Positions 1-11,850 are shown, counted from the first letter of the stretch. The stretch is 64,000 nt of DNA from Crambe crambe (GCA_963924555.1 OZ004597.1:5226404-5290403), one strand, 5' to 3'. Notes: generated by a model not told the origin, from the sequence alone. Numbers and translations are program-made.

Positions 1-167
1 TAAGGAAAATACTGTTTAAATTGTATATCCCATATCTCCAGAGTCTATAGTCACACCGGAATATTAGACAATTCTAATGATCTATCCTTGTGAGCCAGTA
101 AGTAGCTGGTATGCTATAGAGGGCCACACTGGACCTCTGTTTTTATATTAATCATGAGTGGGTGTGG

Positions 168-380
168 TTAATTAATCTCTGTGGTCCTTGTGTGGCCTGG
201 GTGTCGGTCAGCTGGGGCAGTGGCCTGCCTAACAGGCATATCCTGTTCATGTCCTGCAGATTTACGCACTTGGCAGTCCTTCCCACTATTTTTCTTCATA
301 GTCCAAGGTTTAGCTATGCACAACTTACAGCAGTGGTGACTCCAGCTACCAGCAGTACCACACACAACACAGGGAGCACT
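168..380 (-). other. Cys/His-rich coding fragment, unidentified
   Basis: On the minus strand a short open stretch begins with closely spaced cysteines and histidines (CVVCGTAG, then HHCCKLC). This resembles a small zinc-binding knuckle. It is too short and isolated to place in a family, has no visible splice context, and may be a relic of a mobile element or a chance ORF. It is not part of the PARP gene, which runs on the other strand. Confidence 0.22.
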
Positions 381-402
381 GGATTCATTATTCTGATGAA
401 GA

Positions 403-1524
403 GTTAAAATGATTGGAGATTGATTGTTGATTGGCTGTTGAGATGCAAAAAGCTCTTTCTATGCTGCCTTTTATACAGCTAGCTAGCATCATGAGGTTAT
501 AGTCTGAGTGCAGGATTGAAGGAGAGTACTTAATGTTGCTAAGTACAAGAACCATGACGTGCTGAAATGCAAGGAGTGAATGGAGTGGTTTGTTGGTGTG
601 GTCAGCCTCATGCTGAGCAAGTAGATGAGGTAGCTGGTGAGTCAGGAAGTGGAAGTTGGTTGTGTGAGTGCCTTATAACCTAGTTCTAAGGCTTGTTGGA
701 TCAATAGACGTAAGTCCTTGCAGATCTGGTTATTCAATATGTAGCTAATTGAGTGTATACACAGGAAGTACTGAAGTACCATAGCGACAGTAATATGAAA
801 GCCATATAATTCCTATACAGTAGTTCTACCTTTTAGAGCTAACTGCATGCTCTTCCTGTGCGGCTACCTGTCTTTAGAAGTATTCATACATTCAGTTTTA
901 TATGTATGTGACAAGCACCTGGTCTGATATTATAATCTTAACAGTTCAAATGGTTGTTGACACATGAAATCAGCTTGGTTGGTTGATGCAATAGTGCATG
1001 GACATGCAGCAAGACTGTCATTATACCTATATCATATCTATGACACATATGTCCTTGCTGCATCTATTAGTTGTAATGATAGTGTAAGTCATCTGTTATC
1101 TAAGCAAGTGTAGATGCTAGAATATTTGTGCAATTGGTGCAGATGCTAAGATATTAGGGCAAACGGATTTCCTTAGTGCAGATGCTAAGATATCGGATTT
1201 ATATGAAGTGTAGTCATCAAAAATCAACACAACACTATACAGTATGTTACCTACTATTCGGCTTCTCATAAAGTCAGATATTGACCTCTCATTGAGTTTA
1301 TATGGACTTATTAATCATAATACATAACATTGTAGATATACTTATTTGAAAGTGACATTGTACACGAAATCCAGAATTAACAAAATACACCAACCTACTC
1401 CTTTTGAAAAACGAAGACAAACAAACTGCATTAACTACAGTAATAAATATTTTCATAGGAACAGATGTAGTAGCCTTTAGTAACTGACCTTAAAGCTATA
1501 ACCATATATTTTATCTCATTGTAG
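403..1524. other. No gene seen; intron or upstream part of the PARP locus
   Basis: No exon of the PARP helical domain preceding 1525 was recognised here, so this is most likely intron. It holds short direct repeats around 1130-1195 (GATGCTAAGATAT words) and otherwise unremarkable AT-rich sequence. Confidence 0.4.
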
Positions 1525-4304
1525 AATGAGACGACCTCCGTTGATTAGGACCAAGGAAGAAGTGAAGGAAAAACTTGCTCTGCTTGAGGTCAGTTCCTGA
1601 ACACTCTCAAGGCACACATTTGGAAGTACTGTGTTATACTTAAGCATAATGTGTATGTGGTAGCACTCACATCTTCTCATATAAATGATTGCAACTGCTC
1701 ATAAAATCTGACCTTGCCCCTTGAGCATTCACTATAACTGCTATAACTTAACCTAATTTCAAATTTCAGCACTAGCAGAGAGAGTGCAGATAATCAGCTC
1801 CCTATTAATGTATTAAACTATAAATTAGGTTAAGAATTGAGAAATTGATAGTAGTTACGGTGAGTGATCAAGGGGGCAAGGTGAATGCAAATAGACTTCA
1901 TGATGTCAGTGGTATTGACTTAGATGTCTGTTGTTTACTTGTATGTAGACTCTGAGTGATATCCAAATAGCCCTGAAGGTGTTGAGTGGAGGAGACAAGA
2001 AAGAAAACCCTCTAGACAGACACTACCAGGGCCTGAATTGCACCTTGGCCCCTGTGGACCATGAAGACGAAGCATTTAGGATGGTAGAGAAGTATGTGAA
2101 ACAGACACATGCAAAGACACACAACCAGTATCAATTGGAGGTCAAGGAAGTCTTCGGCATAGAGCGTCATGGGGAAGCACAAGACTTTAAGGATGTTGGA
2201 AACAGGTACAGAAATTACTGTACATGTGTATACTAGGGCACTGTGGTGAGTGTAAAGCCATAACCCACCAGATGGAACCAGAATGAATGTATGAAATATA
2301 GTGGCTTGCTTTGCTCACATCACTATGGAATGTCCACTACTACATGTGACTTGTATGACTGTGTAATCTAGGTAGCTGTTCATTTCAGGTGTTCAAATAT
2401 TTTGTTTGTTTGTTTATTTGTTTATTTGTTTGTTTGTTTCTTTATTTTCATTAGACTTCTGCTATGGCATGGTTCTCGACTGTCAAACTGGGTGGGGATT
2501 CTGAGTCAAGGGCTCCGAGTAGCTCCTCCAGAGGCTCCAGTCACTGGCTACATGGTAAGTAACAATGTTGAGCTCCTCTGGCTACATGGTAAGTAACAAT
2601 GTCAAGCTCCTAATAAGAGGGTCACTGTTGAGCTCCTAGTGGGTCACTGGCTACTGGTAAGTTATGTAGCTAACAATGTCAAGTTCCTTATAAGAGGCAC
2701 CAGTCACTGGCTACATGGTAAGTTAAGCTCCGTTAAAAAGGCTCCAGTCACTGGCTACATGATAAGTACATAGCTAGTTATACAGATTTAGTTTCTCAAG
2801 TTTCTTCACTGCATAAAATAGCTATGTATAGCTACAGGTTACATAGAGCTCCTAGTGGGTCACTGGCTAAGTATAGCTGCAGGTTACATAGAGCTCCTAG
2901 TGGGTCACTGGCTAAGTATAGCTGCAGGTTACATAGAGCTCCTAGTGGGTCACTGGCTAAGTATAGCTGCAGGTTACATAGCTGTACAACTAGTGCATCA
3001 CTTGCTCTCCATGACTGACTATTTTTTGTCCTATTTTAGTTTGGAAAAGGAATATACTTTGCAGACATGTGTTCCAAGAGTGCCAACTACTGCTTTGCAT
3101 CTAAATCCAGAAATGAAGCACTTGCCTTGCTCTGTGATGTAAGCCAGTACTTGTGTATACTTACAGATGAATCCGTAGCACCCACTTTTATTATTTCATG
3201 ATTAATAATCCACTGTACCCTTTATATTTGTGACTCAATTCAAACGTTCATTGTATAGGTCGGCATGCAGGAATAAAGTTTATGTACCTGGGCCCAGGCA
3301 GTGACAAGTCGATAACATGTCTAGTCTAGAATGCCAAGTACATTTACTTTTGATTGTTACCAGTTCCCCTCCTTTTTGTTGCTCCACTCAGAACAAAAAA
3401 TGGAACAGCTTATACATATATATATAATATAGCATGGTAAAAACCCTTTAGTCTGAAGATATCATCCTTAACTGAACCAGGTCACCACAGAGCAATGCTG
3501 TCTGAGTTAATTTCCTACCCTTTCCCTTTCATTAAAGTCTTCTGTGGGGTCTTTTCCAACATGTGCTGATATAGAGACCCACGAAGAGTCTGTCAACCTC
3601 CATGATACTTATGCAGCCAAAGATTCTCTGCCTTCTTCTGAACTACCTCGTACAATTGGAGCTGCCCAATCGGTCTTAGATGGTCTGATGATCCCATGCT
3701 CTTTCATCTCCTGCAATTCTATCTGCAACTGGACTTAAACGAGAATTTTAGCTCCTCTAGCACAAGACACAGTTAGTTGGGTGTACTCTGGCTTTGGAAA
3801 TCGAAAGGCTATCCTAAACTGTTAAAGTTTTAAGTGTCAGTTGGCTCAATCCATCTAGGCCTCTATGTACAATTGATTTCAAGTGCTCTGTCTGCTTTTG
3901 TGGTCTCCCTGAGAAGAGTCAGGAAATTATCAGGGTTTTGGACAACTGTGGGTGTGAAGATGATGCATGTGACCAGCTGGCTTGCCAGTTTTGGCACTCA
4001 CCCGATATAGTGTAATTGAAGGGGTAGTGGTAGTCGAGGTGATGATAGTGGTACTTGGCCACAGTATCAATAGAAGTTATTATGGAGCAGTTCACTCTGT
4101 GCTCTCTCAAACTCTGGACTTGATCGATCATCAGAGCAATGAATGGAGAGACACCCAATACTACGCTACGTTTACCAATATCAACGAGACGTGGTCCATC
4201 TTTCCATAACCAGTTGGTAGGCAAACAAAAACATCCTTCCCGTGTTATCCTGATTCCCAGATTTCTGGAAAAAAACTGGCACATGCGCAAACAGGCTCTC
4301 TTTC

Positions 4305-4335
<31 letters not shown>

Positions 4336-7300
4336 AGGAAGCTGCTTCGGATGCACTATCACCTGGAATAACCTGCCAATCTTTGGAGAGATGTCAAGCA
4401 TTCTCGGGAGTGCTTCAATTGTAATAGAGCTAGATTGTTTTCTATACCATTGGCTAGGCCTATCAAAGTGGATTGTAGGCGCTTGGTGCTTGTGGTAAAC
4501 ATTTACAGCTTTCTATGTAGATGGTTAAAAGCACCACTTACATGACTCTGTCTCTGCTATCTTATGTAGCCAAGCCTGAAGCACAAATAAGTAGGAGCCA
4601 GCCTATCAGCTAGCCTATAGGTTACTTGGCTCACTTGCTGTCAAAATTAATGTTGCACATTGCCCTGGTAACTAGTGCTAGCAAGCTTTAGCCTTCACAA
4701 TTTTCAGTCACGAGTGCATGTGCAGTCTTTAATGTTATTGTTGATGTTGGAGTAAGGAATTTCACCCTGCCTATGGTCGCCTGGCTGAGTTGCATGCACT
4801 TGGTACTCCATTCATGGCGTGTACAGCAATAGCTACAAAGAGTATCCACTATGAAATTTCATCGTCACTGGAGATAACCTGAGAGTCTACCACTCTCCTG
4901 GTAGACCTAACATATACTATGGAGTCAAGTCCCGTACTGACATAGAGAAAGACTTCTCTGCTCTGCTGAATACCTTAAGGGAAAAGCTTATTGAGACACC
5001 TCTTGCAATCACGTCTTTATTATGCTGTGGAAGTATGTTTGCCACCATTGCTTTGGGAATGGGAGTAGATCTTCAGGGAGTCAATACCATCATCCACTAT
5101 GGAGCTCCGAGTAGCATTGAAGACTACTTTCAGGGAGTGGAAGGAGTGGACGAAGTGGTGCTGCTGCTCGCTCAACTGTGTACTGAAAACCAGCTGATTG
5201 CCCAAGGAGGGAAAAGCTGTCTACTTTGCACCATTGGGAGGTCAATGATGTGAGACACTATTTAGAAAACTCATCGGTGTGTAGGCATAAGTGGTTGCTT
5301 GAATATTTTGACCCCAAGATGGCTAAACCTGGAACTGACCCAGCACAGTGTTTGTGATGCGTGTGCTACAGCAGCATAGTCACTTCTTCTTTTCCCCTGC
5401 AACATAGATTCGCTCATTATTGAACTACAAGTGTTAAATCACTTACTCAGGACATCCAGTATCTTGAATCATGTTGCACATCAAAGATAGCTATATCCCA
5501 CATGCTCTAAAGAGCCAGATACGTTATTGGTTAAAGTTGAAAATAGCAAACCTAGATCATTTGTACTATACTGGTGATATGACTCATTCTTTACTGCTTT
5601 GAGAGATGCAATGCATGATTTGTCCAAAGGTTGGGCAGAGTGAATAGTGTATGTGATGGCAAACAGTACATTACCTCTGTGATGTGATGAGTGGCCATCC
5701 ATCAATAAGAGAACTGGTCGTATAGATGGAATATACCAAAGAAAATGGTTACAGAACCAACATTTCACCACCCATTGGAAGTCGTCCCATAAAGAGTTTC
5801 AAGGACTTTGCTAATAAAACCATTCAGGTTTGAGTGCCTTGCAATCAGAAAAAAATTACCATTGGGGACATGGTAAAACCAACTGCATTCACATACTAAA
5901 ACTGCTATTGTGTTTTGTTCCTAACTTAAGGGGCTTTGTACTGTAAAGGAGAACCAGTCATGTCATAATTAAATATTTTATTGATTACACTTTGATCACA
6001 TGATGATCACATGATACAGCTGTACAATAAGTTTGTGTCTGAACCATTGGTTCCGAGTGTCTTGATTTAAAATTTTCCTCACCACATGATATGCAGCAAG
6101 TAGGACTGAACAAGTGATATTGTCTGCTTTCAAGATCCAATACTGGAATATTTAATTAAGAAACTTATAAGATCAGTATGTGAGATACAGATTAACTCCC
6201 CGAATTCCGCTCTTCATACTTTTTTCCATGTCTAACAGCCCTCACTTCCAAGTCACTTTTTGGAGGTACAAATCTGCAACTGCTATCAATTTATTCTGAG
6301 CATAAAGTATCGATTTCAAGTTCTCTATGTGCATCTTCTATCAAAAAGGCCAGAGACTATGTATGTGATACTCCTCAAGTGTAATGTGCTATACAGCATG
6401 TGGCTGGCTGATTCTTTACATTTCCTTAGTGATACTCCTCAAGTGTAATGTGCTATACAGCATGTGGCTGGCTATTGGCCTCATTCTTTACATTATCCTT
6501 AAGTAATATATCATCTTGCTTTATGCTGCTCCTCGAAAGTAAAGCGTTACAATATCTGATGCTTTTTAATAGTTGCTACAGTCATGTATATCACCTTGCT
6601 TTATGCATTATAATTTCATAGTTACATGCACAGGGTTGTGTATTTATGTCATGTTTTGTGTGTGCTTTGGTCCCTGTATTGCCTGAGGGATCTAGCAAAT
6701 TTTGGTCAAATATCCCATAGTGAATACCATTTATAATTATTATTTTTTATTTTGAAGGTGTCCCTTGGGAATACACAAGATCTTCTAGCAGCAAATTATT
6801 CAGCAGATCAGTTGCCTAAGGGGAAATTCAGCACCAAAGGACTGGGAAAGATAGCCCCCAATGCTGCTCAAAATATTACTTTGTAAGTAGTGTCCATTAT
6901 ATGGGTGTAGCTTGTTAACCAGTGGCCATTTTACGCACCTCTCTTAACATAGCAGCACCACTTAATGTCTTCATAGATAGGCATCAGTGTATAATTTAAT
7001 TAAGTAGCATTATCCGTTCAATGTAGATCTGATGGGTGCATTGTGCCCTTGGGCACTCCTGTGGACACTGGTGTGCACAATCCTTCAGGATACACCCTCA
7101 ACTATAATGGTAAAATTACTTTGTAGCTACATTTTAAAATTTGATGATGCTCTTTGCTTTATTTCTGTAGAGTACATAGTCTATGATCCTAAACAGGTGA
7201 GTGATTTGCATAACTGAGAGGGTAATGTGCAGAGAGTGTGATCACTCTCTTTGTAGGGATGGCAGGTTATAATACAGAAACCCTTCTCTTCTACCCAAAT

Positions 7301-9438
7301 GGGTTACACTGGGTTGCTACATATGTTGACACTGGCAATAGACAATTCTATTACAGCCATCTGTATAATATACTTTGCAACTGATAGGAGTGAAAACACC
7401 ATCTGATCAGAATAGCTAGCTGAACTGAAGATAGCAACTAAACTAGCTCTGCAAAGCAGCCATGGTCCTGCCCCACTCCTCCAGCATTCATACACTTGCT
7501 TCAACATGGCGGAAATAGACTCACTAGTGAGTACAGATGCTCATCTTCCATACACGGGACCTTTTGAACATTACCATTAGGTGGAATATATCATGATTGT
7601 GCATAGTACAACAATTAATATCAGAAGCACTTGAGTGAGAGGTCGACTCGAACTCTTCACTTGGAGTAGAACTTTTTTTCTGCTCTCTCGACTGTTATTT
7701 CAGCCATCCTTGCATTTTTTCTCTTCTTTTCTTCTTTCTCTTTATGCTTCTACTTTTGTTCTATCTTTCTTCGTTCTTTTTCTTCTGCCTCTTCTTCCCT
7801 TTTTCTATGTGAGGGTTTCCTCTGTGATGATGGAAGGCCTCTGTTGGAAATGTCAAAATAGAATAATAAGATGCAGGCTATGAGAGACTGCTCTGAACTT
7901 TGGCTTTAAATCATCAGGTAAACTGTTATACTTGAAACCATGAAATTGCTGGTGGATTACATACTTTAACCTGAAAAGTCTAGAAAATTGAAGCTTCATT
8001 ACTACTGATTCTGGATGATCAGCTAAAAATGCACCAGGGACTAAAGAAGCTGGCATCTGACAGCTGGGCAGCATGGGTTGTAGGCTATAGTGTAATGTGA
8101 TGAAAGTTCTTTGTCAATCCATCCCGAGTCACTCATTCCATATAATGTTCCTAGTATTCATTTGCGTTCACCCTTGAAAATCACCGCTGGTGCAATTATA
8201 CGTCCTGCAGCATTGGCATATGACACCACAGTGATCTGACTTTTGTCTCCAGAAACTCCTTTAGTGCAACTCGATGCCTGTGACCTGTTTTGTCCAGTAA
8301 ATCGTTAAGTGTTTCTCCAATAAAGAGAAATACTGCTCTGTTACTACATTCTTCCTAACACAAGATAGTGGATCAGTAGCTTAGTGACAGTTTGGGGTTG
8401 TGTTCTAAAAATCTGTTTTCTTTGAGTCTTGTCGACTATGGTAAATGCAAGATTCATCACTGTCTCCCTATTCAAACCAAATCCTATATCGGACATCTGA
8501 ACAAGCTACGTATGTGACTAACTGCTGCTCTTCATCCTGAGTGAGGATAGTGCCTGGCCTTGGTTTGCACCCATCTTTTACACTGCCAGTAACATGCCAT
8601 CGTAATGTCTCAAATGGCACATATATAAAGTCTTGATGTTCATCGAAGTCCTTTGTTGTCTTTATGAGAACACTTTTGGTGCTGCCAACATACTTTCATC
8701 TGACCATTCCTTTCGTTTTTGCTAAACAGAAGCTATGATTCCTCTGGATCTTCTTCATGTATTAAATGGATGATTATTGCTATTAATTTACATGTGTAAG
8801 CTTTGGTGATGTTTGACCCACAGGATGATCTCAATAATTAGTCAAGCATTTTGGAACATAGCACTGTCAGAAGATGATGATATGACTGCTCAAACTCCCC
8901 CAGAACAGCGTCGACAATCGGCACCAGCCGCCGTCTAAATCTAAAATTTTTATTATTCGTTCAGCAGGCTGTAACTTCATGATCCTTTCACATAAAACAA
9001 TGAAATTCATATCAACTTGTGCAGTTATAACCACACAATGTACTTTTACCATCGTTATCCACACAGTTTTCCTCATATCGAACGACTTTTCATTATTTTA
9101 AAATGACACCATTTGTCATGTGCATCTGTCACTATCACATGCACATATGTGCGTGCCAACCAGTAGTTAAAAACATAATTCAAAGGTCATATAAATAGTA
9201 AACAAGTGAAAGGAAGAAAAAATTTATGCTAAATAAAGAGGCCATGTAGCTAGGGTTAGTTTGTGAGGCAGTGATGTAGGGATTATTATTGAAGGCAGCA
9301 TAATTTTGATGTACAGAGTAACCCTACATTGCCTTTTTATTTAGCATAATTTTTTTTCCTTTCATATCAGATTCAAATTGATTTTTTTTCCAGGTAAAAA
9401 TGAAATACTTAGCAAGACTCAAGTTCCACTTTCATTGA
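1525..9438 (+). CDS. PARP1-like: PARP1-type poly(ADP-ribose) polymerase, 3' exons (catalytic domain)
   Basis: This is a nuclear DNA-damage enzyme that transfers ADP-ribose from NAD+ to proteins. Eight exons are visible: 1525-1588, 1949-2205, 2455-2554, 3040-3138, 6758-6882, 7027-7109, 7171-7196 and 9394-9438. They have GT-AG borders, all phases agree, and they give 266 residues to a TGA stop. The first exon is the end of the helical regulatory domain (MRRPPLI), followed by [10 protein letters not shown] and [11 protein letters not shown]. The H-Y-E catalytic triad is complete: His in LLWHGSR (2455 exon), Tyr in GKGIYFAD (3040 exon) and Glu in NEYIVYD (7109/7171 junction). The last exon encodes [13 protein letters not shown], matching the usual PARP1 C-terminus. 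The WGR, BRCT and zinc-finger parts lie upstream of the window. The 3.6 kb and 2.2 kb introns are enlarged by transposon and helicase debris. Nothing in the visible exons is broken, so it is probably functional. The class assignment is firm; PARP1 versus another WGR-type PARP is less so. Confidence 0.93.
1711..1882. repeat. Short inverted-repeat element (MITE-like) in a PARP intron
   Basis: The ends are near-complementary: ACCTTGCCCCTTGA at 1711 against TCAAGGGGGCAAGGT ending at 1882. The complementarity continues inward for about 50 bases with mismatches (TAACCTAATTT against AAATTAGGTTA). A relative of one end (AAGGTGAATGCAAATAGAC) recurs near 21970. No coding capacity; the look is of a non-autonomous DNA transposon. 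Confidence 0.6.
2530..2990 (+). repeat. Tandem repeats grown from a PARP exon end and its splice donor
   Basis: The end of the PARP exon and its donor (CACTGGCTACATGgtaagt, at about 2543-2560) is copied imperfectly at about 2576-2595, 2703-2725 and 2747-2768. It is followed by a regular 45-bp array at about 2826-2985 containing GAGCTCCTAGTGGGTCACTG. The array sits inside the intron after the exon ending at 2554. Confidence 0.75.
3960..4260 (-). pseudogene. RecQ-like helicase fragment, N-terminal motor part, decayed
   Basis: RecQ helicases unwind DNA using ATP. On the minus strand a Walker A-like LPTGYGK is readable in one frame near 4215-4235, and the following [16 protein letters not shown] (motif Ia region) in another. 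A frameshift therefore separates the nucleotide-binding loop from the next motif. The reading continues to about [12 protein letters not shown] and then degenerates. It lies head-to-head with the C-terminal helicase part at 4790-5360 inside an intron of the PARP gene. No start codon, splice pattern or complete motor core remains. Confidence 0.7.
4304..4336 (+). repeat. Poly-C run followed by poly-A run
   Basis: Twenty-two C followed directly by eleven A. It may be a sequencing-difficult spot; exact lengths should not be trusted. Confidence 0.85.
4790..5360 (+). pseudogene. RecQ-like helicase fragment, C-terminal motor and zinc-binding part
   Basis: On the plus strand one reads [15 protein letters not shown] (about 4814), then in a shifted frame [19 protein letters not shown], then [18 protein letters not shown] and PSSIEDYFQ (about 5050-5130). 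The last two are helicase motifs V and VI. A further one-base shift is needed to read [13 protein letters not shown], the arginine-rich motif VI region. After it come DCPRREKLS and HKWLLEYFD, typical of the RecQ Cys region. At least three frame disruptions make it a pseudogene. It is the same broad family as the minus-strand piece at 3960-4260, but in opposite orientation, so the two are not one simple gene. Confidence 0.75.
5490..5771 (-). pseudogene. Tigger/pogo-like transposase fragment (DDE, C-terminal side)
   Basis: The minus strand encodes [14 protein letters not shown], the second catalytic aspartate block of the DDE_1 (CENP-B/Tigger/jerky) superfamily. About 30 residues later comes QPLDKS, matching the conserved QPLD turn. 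There are no ends or terminal repeats; the ORF is only about 96 codons. It may be the distal part of the element whose N-terminal half lies at 8110-8700, now separated by PARP exons, or an independent copy. Confidence 0.7.
8110..8700 (-). pseudogene. Tigger/pogo-like transposase fragment (DNA-binding to first catalytic Asp region)
   Basis: Reading the minus strand from about 8680, [15 protein letters not shown] and [16 protein letters not shown] correspond to the CENP-B-type helix-turn-helix linker. Around 8162-8264, [17 protein letters not shown] and [11 protein letters not shown] correspond to the strand region that follows the first catalytic aspartate in DDE_1 transposases. A stop follows and intervening frames are broken. 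It is non-functional, inside the last PARP intron, opposite to PARP. Confidence 0.75.
9207..9365. repeat. Inverted repeat, arms about 45 bp
   Basis: The arm at 9207-9254 (TTATGCTAAATAAAGAGGCC core) is complementary with few mismatches to 9321-9365 (CTTTTTATTTAGCATAA core), separated by about 65 bp. It fits a small non-autonomous transposon or fold-back sequence and ends just before the final PARP exon acceptor. Confidence 0.7.
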
Positions 9439-10015
9439 ACTCCAACTCCCTGTTGTTGTTATTTTTGTTTTGTTTTTTGTTGTTATTTTTGTTTATTTGA
9501 TTTCTTGTTGTTGTTTTTTGCTTAATTATTATACAACTTTCTCTATGAAAATGCATACTTATGTTGTGCATACAGAGGTTTTCAGGTTGGTTGACACAAA
9601 TTTGCCAACAGTGCAGAATTTGTACTCGCTAAAATTAAGTTTGTATGACAGTATATTTTGCTCGCTTTAATTTATCTTGCACAGCGCTGGTCAACCAACC
9701 TGTAAAATTTAATATCTAAGAAAGTCAGTAATGACAATCATGGATGGATTCAGTACATCATTTATTCTGTTTGACAGCACTCCTGGAAAGAGCACCCAAA
9801 ATGATAGTTGTTCCAAACTACGTTGGAGTAATCAAGCATGGATATTGGAGGGGTAGTCTCACTTCTTGATCTGTACTGTTGTCTTATTCCCAAACTAATT
9901 ACTGGCATGGTCTATCAAAATGGCAAGTTGTTGGGAAGTATTCGTCAATAACCTGTTCTAACTATACAGTGATACTGAACATTCGTCAATAACCTGCTCT
10001 AACTATACGGTGATA
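9439..10015. other. PARP 3' flank; no gene
   Basis: T-rich sequence after the PARP stop. From about 9940 a 44-bp tandem repeat containing ATTCGTCAATAACCTG begins; its last copy is interrupted by the element at 10016. Confidence 0.5.
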
Positions 10016-10129
10016 CCGGTGTAGTAGTGAAATGGGGCCCCCCATCCCCAAATCACTAGAGATTTAGGGCTGGGGGGGCCCCAAACAACTAGGGGTATGG
10101 GGACCCCGTAGTCCCCATATTCCTAGGGC

Positions 10130-11850
10130 TATAGGGACCAGTCAGTGATATGGGGCCCCCTCAATTTTCCAAGCTTCCTAGCAAAATAAAAGCTTTTGCA
10201 TGCTATAGGGACCAGTCAGTGATATGGGGCTCTCTCAATTTTCCAAGCTTCCTAGCAAAATAAAAGCTTTTGCTATAGGGACCAGTCAGTGTAGAGGACC
10301 CGGAGCGGGAGTTTGCAAGTATATTAAATTTTAATTGATAGAATAACAAACGACACTGACTAGAGCACAAATTCTCAACTAACTATCCAGTTCAACTAAG
10401 CTCCTATTTATACAAAAAGGACTAAAACAAGAAAAAACACACACAACCAAGTAAAACAGGAAAAATCTCGCACACAAATTACAACCACACAGATGACAGG
10501 ACAGCAGAATACAGAACAGGTTTAGACATGCACAACTAATTAAACCACACTACAGAATAATAATTTTAACTCACACTTACACACATACAAACTGTCAATG
10601 AGTCTAACACACACAGCACATTGCACAAAAGTAACAAACTAACCCCCAATCCATCACAGTCAGTGATATGGATTGGGGCCCCCTCAATTTTCAAAATAAA
10701 AGCTTTTGCTATAGGGACCATCAGTGATATGGGGCTCCCTCAATTTTCCTAGCAAAATAAAAGCTATAGGGACAGTCAGTGATATGGGGCTCCCTCAATT
10801 TTCCAAGCTTCCTAGCAAAATAAAAACTTTTGCTATAGGGACCAGTCAGTGATATGGGGCCCCCTCAATTTTCCAAGCTTCCTAGCAAAATAAAAGCTTT
10901 TGCTATAGGGACCAGTCAGTGATATGGGGCCCCCTCAATTTTCAAAATAAAAGCTTTTGCTATAGGGACCATCAGTGATATAGGGCTCCCTCAATTTTCC
11001 TAGCAAAATAAAAGTTATAGGGACAGTCAGTGATATGGGGCTCCCTCAATTTTCCAAGCTTCCTAGCAAAATAAAAGCTTTTGCTATGGGGACCAGTCAG
11101 TGATATGGGGCCCCCTCAATTTTCAAAATAAAAGCTTTTGCTATAGGGACCATCAGTGATATGGGGCTCCCTCAATTTTCCTAGCAAAATAAAAGCTATA
11201 GGGACAGTCAGTGATATGGGGCTCCCTCAATTTTCCAAGCTTCCTAGCAAAATAAAAGCTTTTGCTATAGGGACCAGTCAGTGATATGGGGCTCCCTCAA
11301 TTTTCCAAGCTTCCTAGCAAAATAAAAGTGTTTGCTATAGGGACCAGTCAGTGATATGGGGCCCCCTCAATTTTCCAAGCTTCCTAGCAAAATAAAAGCT
11401 TTTGCTATAGGGACCAGTCAGTGATATTATGGGGCTCCCTCAATTTTCCAAGCTTCCTAGCAAAATAAAAGCTATAGGGACCAGTCAGTGATATGGGGCC
11501 CCCTCAATTTTCCAAGCTTCCTAGCAAATAAAAGCTTTTGCTATAGGGACCAGTCAGTGATATGGGGCCCCCTCAATTTTCAAAATAAAAGCTTTTGCTA
11601 TAGGCACCAGTCAGTGATATGGGGCTCCCTCAATTTTCCAAGCTTCCTAGCAAAATAAGCTATAGGGACCAGTCAGTGATATGGGGCTTCCCCAATTTTC
11701 CAAGCTTCCTAGCAAGATAAGCTATAGGGACCAGTCAGTGATATGGGGCTCTCTCAATTTTCCAAGCTTCCTAGCAAAATAAAAGCTGTCAGTGATATGG
11801 GGCTCCCTCAGTTTTCCAAGCTTCCTAACAAAATAAAAGCTTATAGTGTC
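10130..11850 (+). repeat. Minisatellite, unit about 70 bp
   Basis: Roughly twenty imperfect units of the kind CTATAGGGACCAGTCAGTGA followed by TATGGGGCCCCCTCAATTTT and CCAAGCTTCCTAGCAAAATA. Units come in longer and shorter forms (the shorter lacks the CCAAGCTTCCTAG block) and alternate irregularly. The array is split at about 10295-10660 by unrelated unique sequence. The GATATGGGGCCCC word matches the ends of the host element, suggesting amplification from a subterminal repeat. Confidence 0.85.

Larger units (their letters stand above)
3139..6757. other. Large PARP intron filled with relics
   Basis: This intron joins LLCD to VSLGN of the catalytic domain. Besides the helicase and transposase relics listed separately it contains a short open stretch at 3544-3738, unrecognised, and a Cys-rich plus-strand stretch near 3880-3980 ([10 protein letters not shown] then [10 protein letters not shown]), also unrecognised. 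A 64-bp tandem duplication lies at about 6367-6475 (GTAATGTGCTATACAGCATG in both copies). Confidence 0.6.
7197..9393. other. Last PARP intron, 2.2 kb
   Basis: Between PKQ and the final exon. It contains the transposase relic at 8110-8700, a pyrimidine-rich stretch at 7670-7800, and the inverted repeat at 9207-9365. No other coding signal was convincing. Confidence 0.65.

Noticed and set aside
7304..7507. Minus-strand open stretch of 67 codons in a PARP intron
   Set aside because: No family motif, no splice or start context, and composition like surrounding intron.
7635..7883. Leucine/phenylalanine-rich plus-strand ORF that looks like membrane helices
   Set aside because: It is translated from a T/C-rich tract; the apparent hydrophobicity follows from base composition.
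10300..10660. Unique insert within the minisatellite considered as a solo LTR
   Set aside because: I could not find matching TG...CA ends or a target duplication at its borders.
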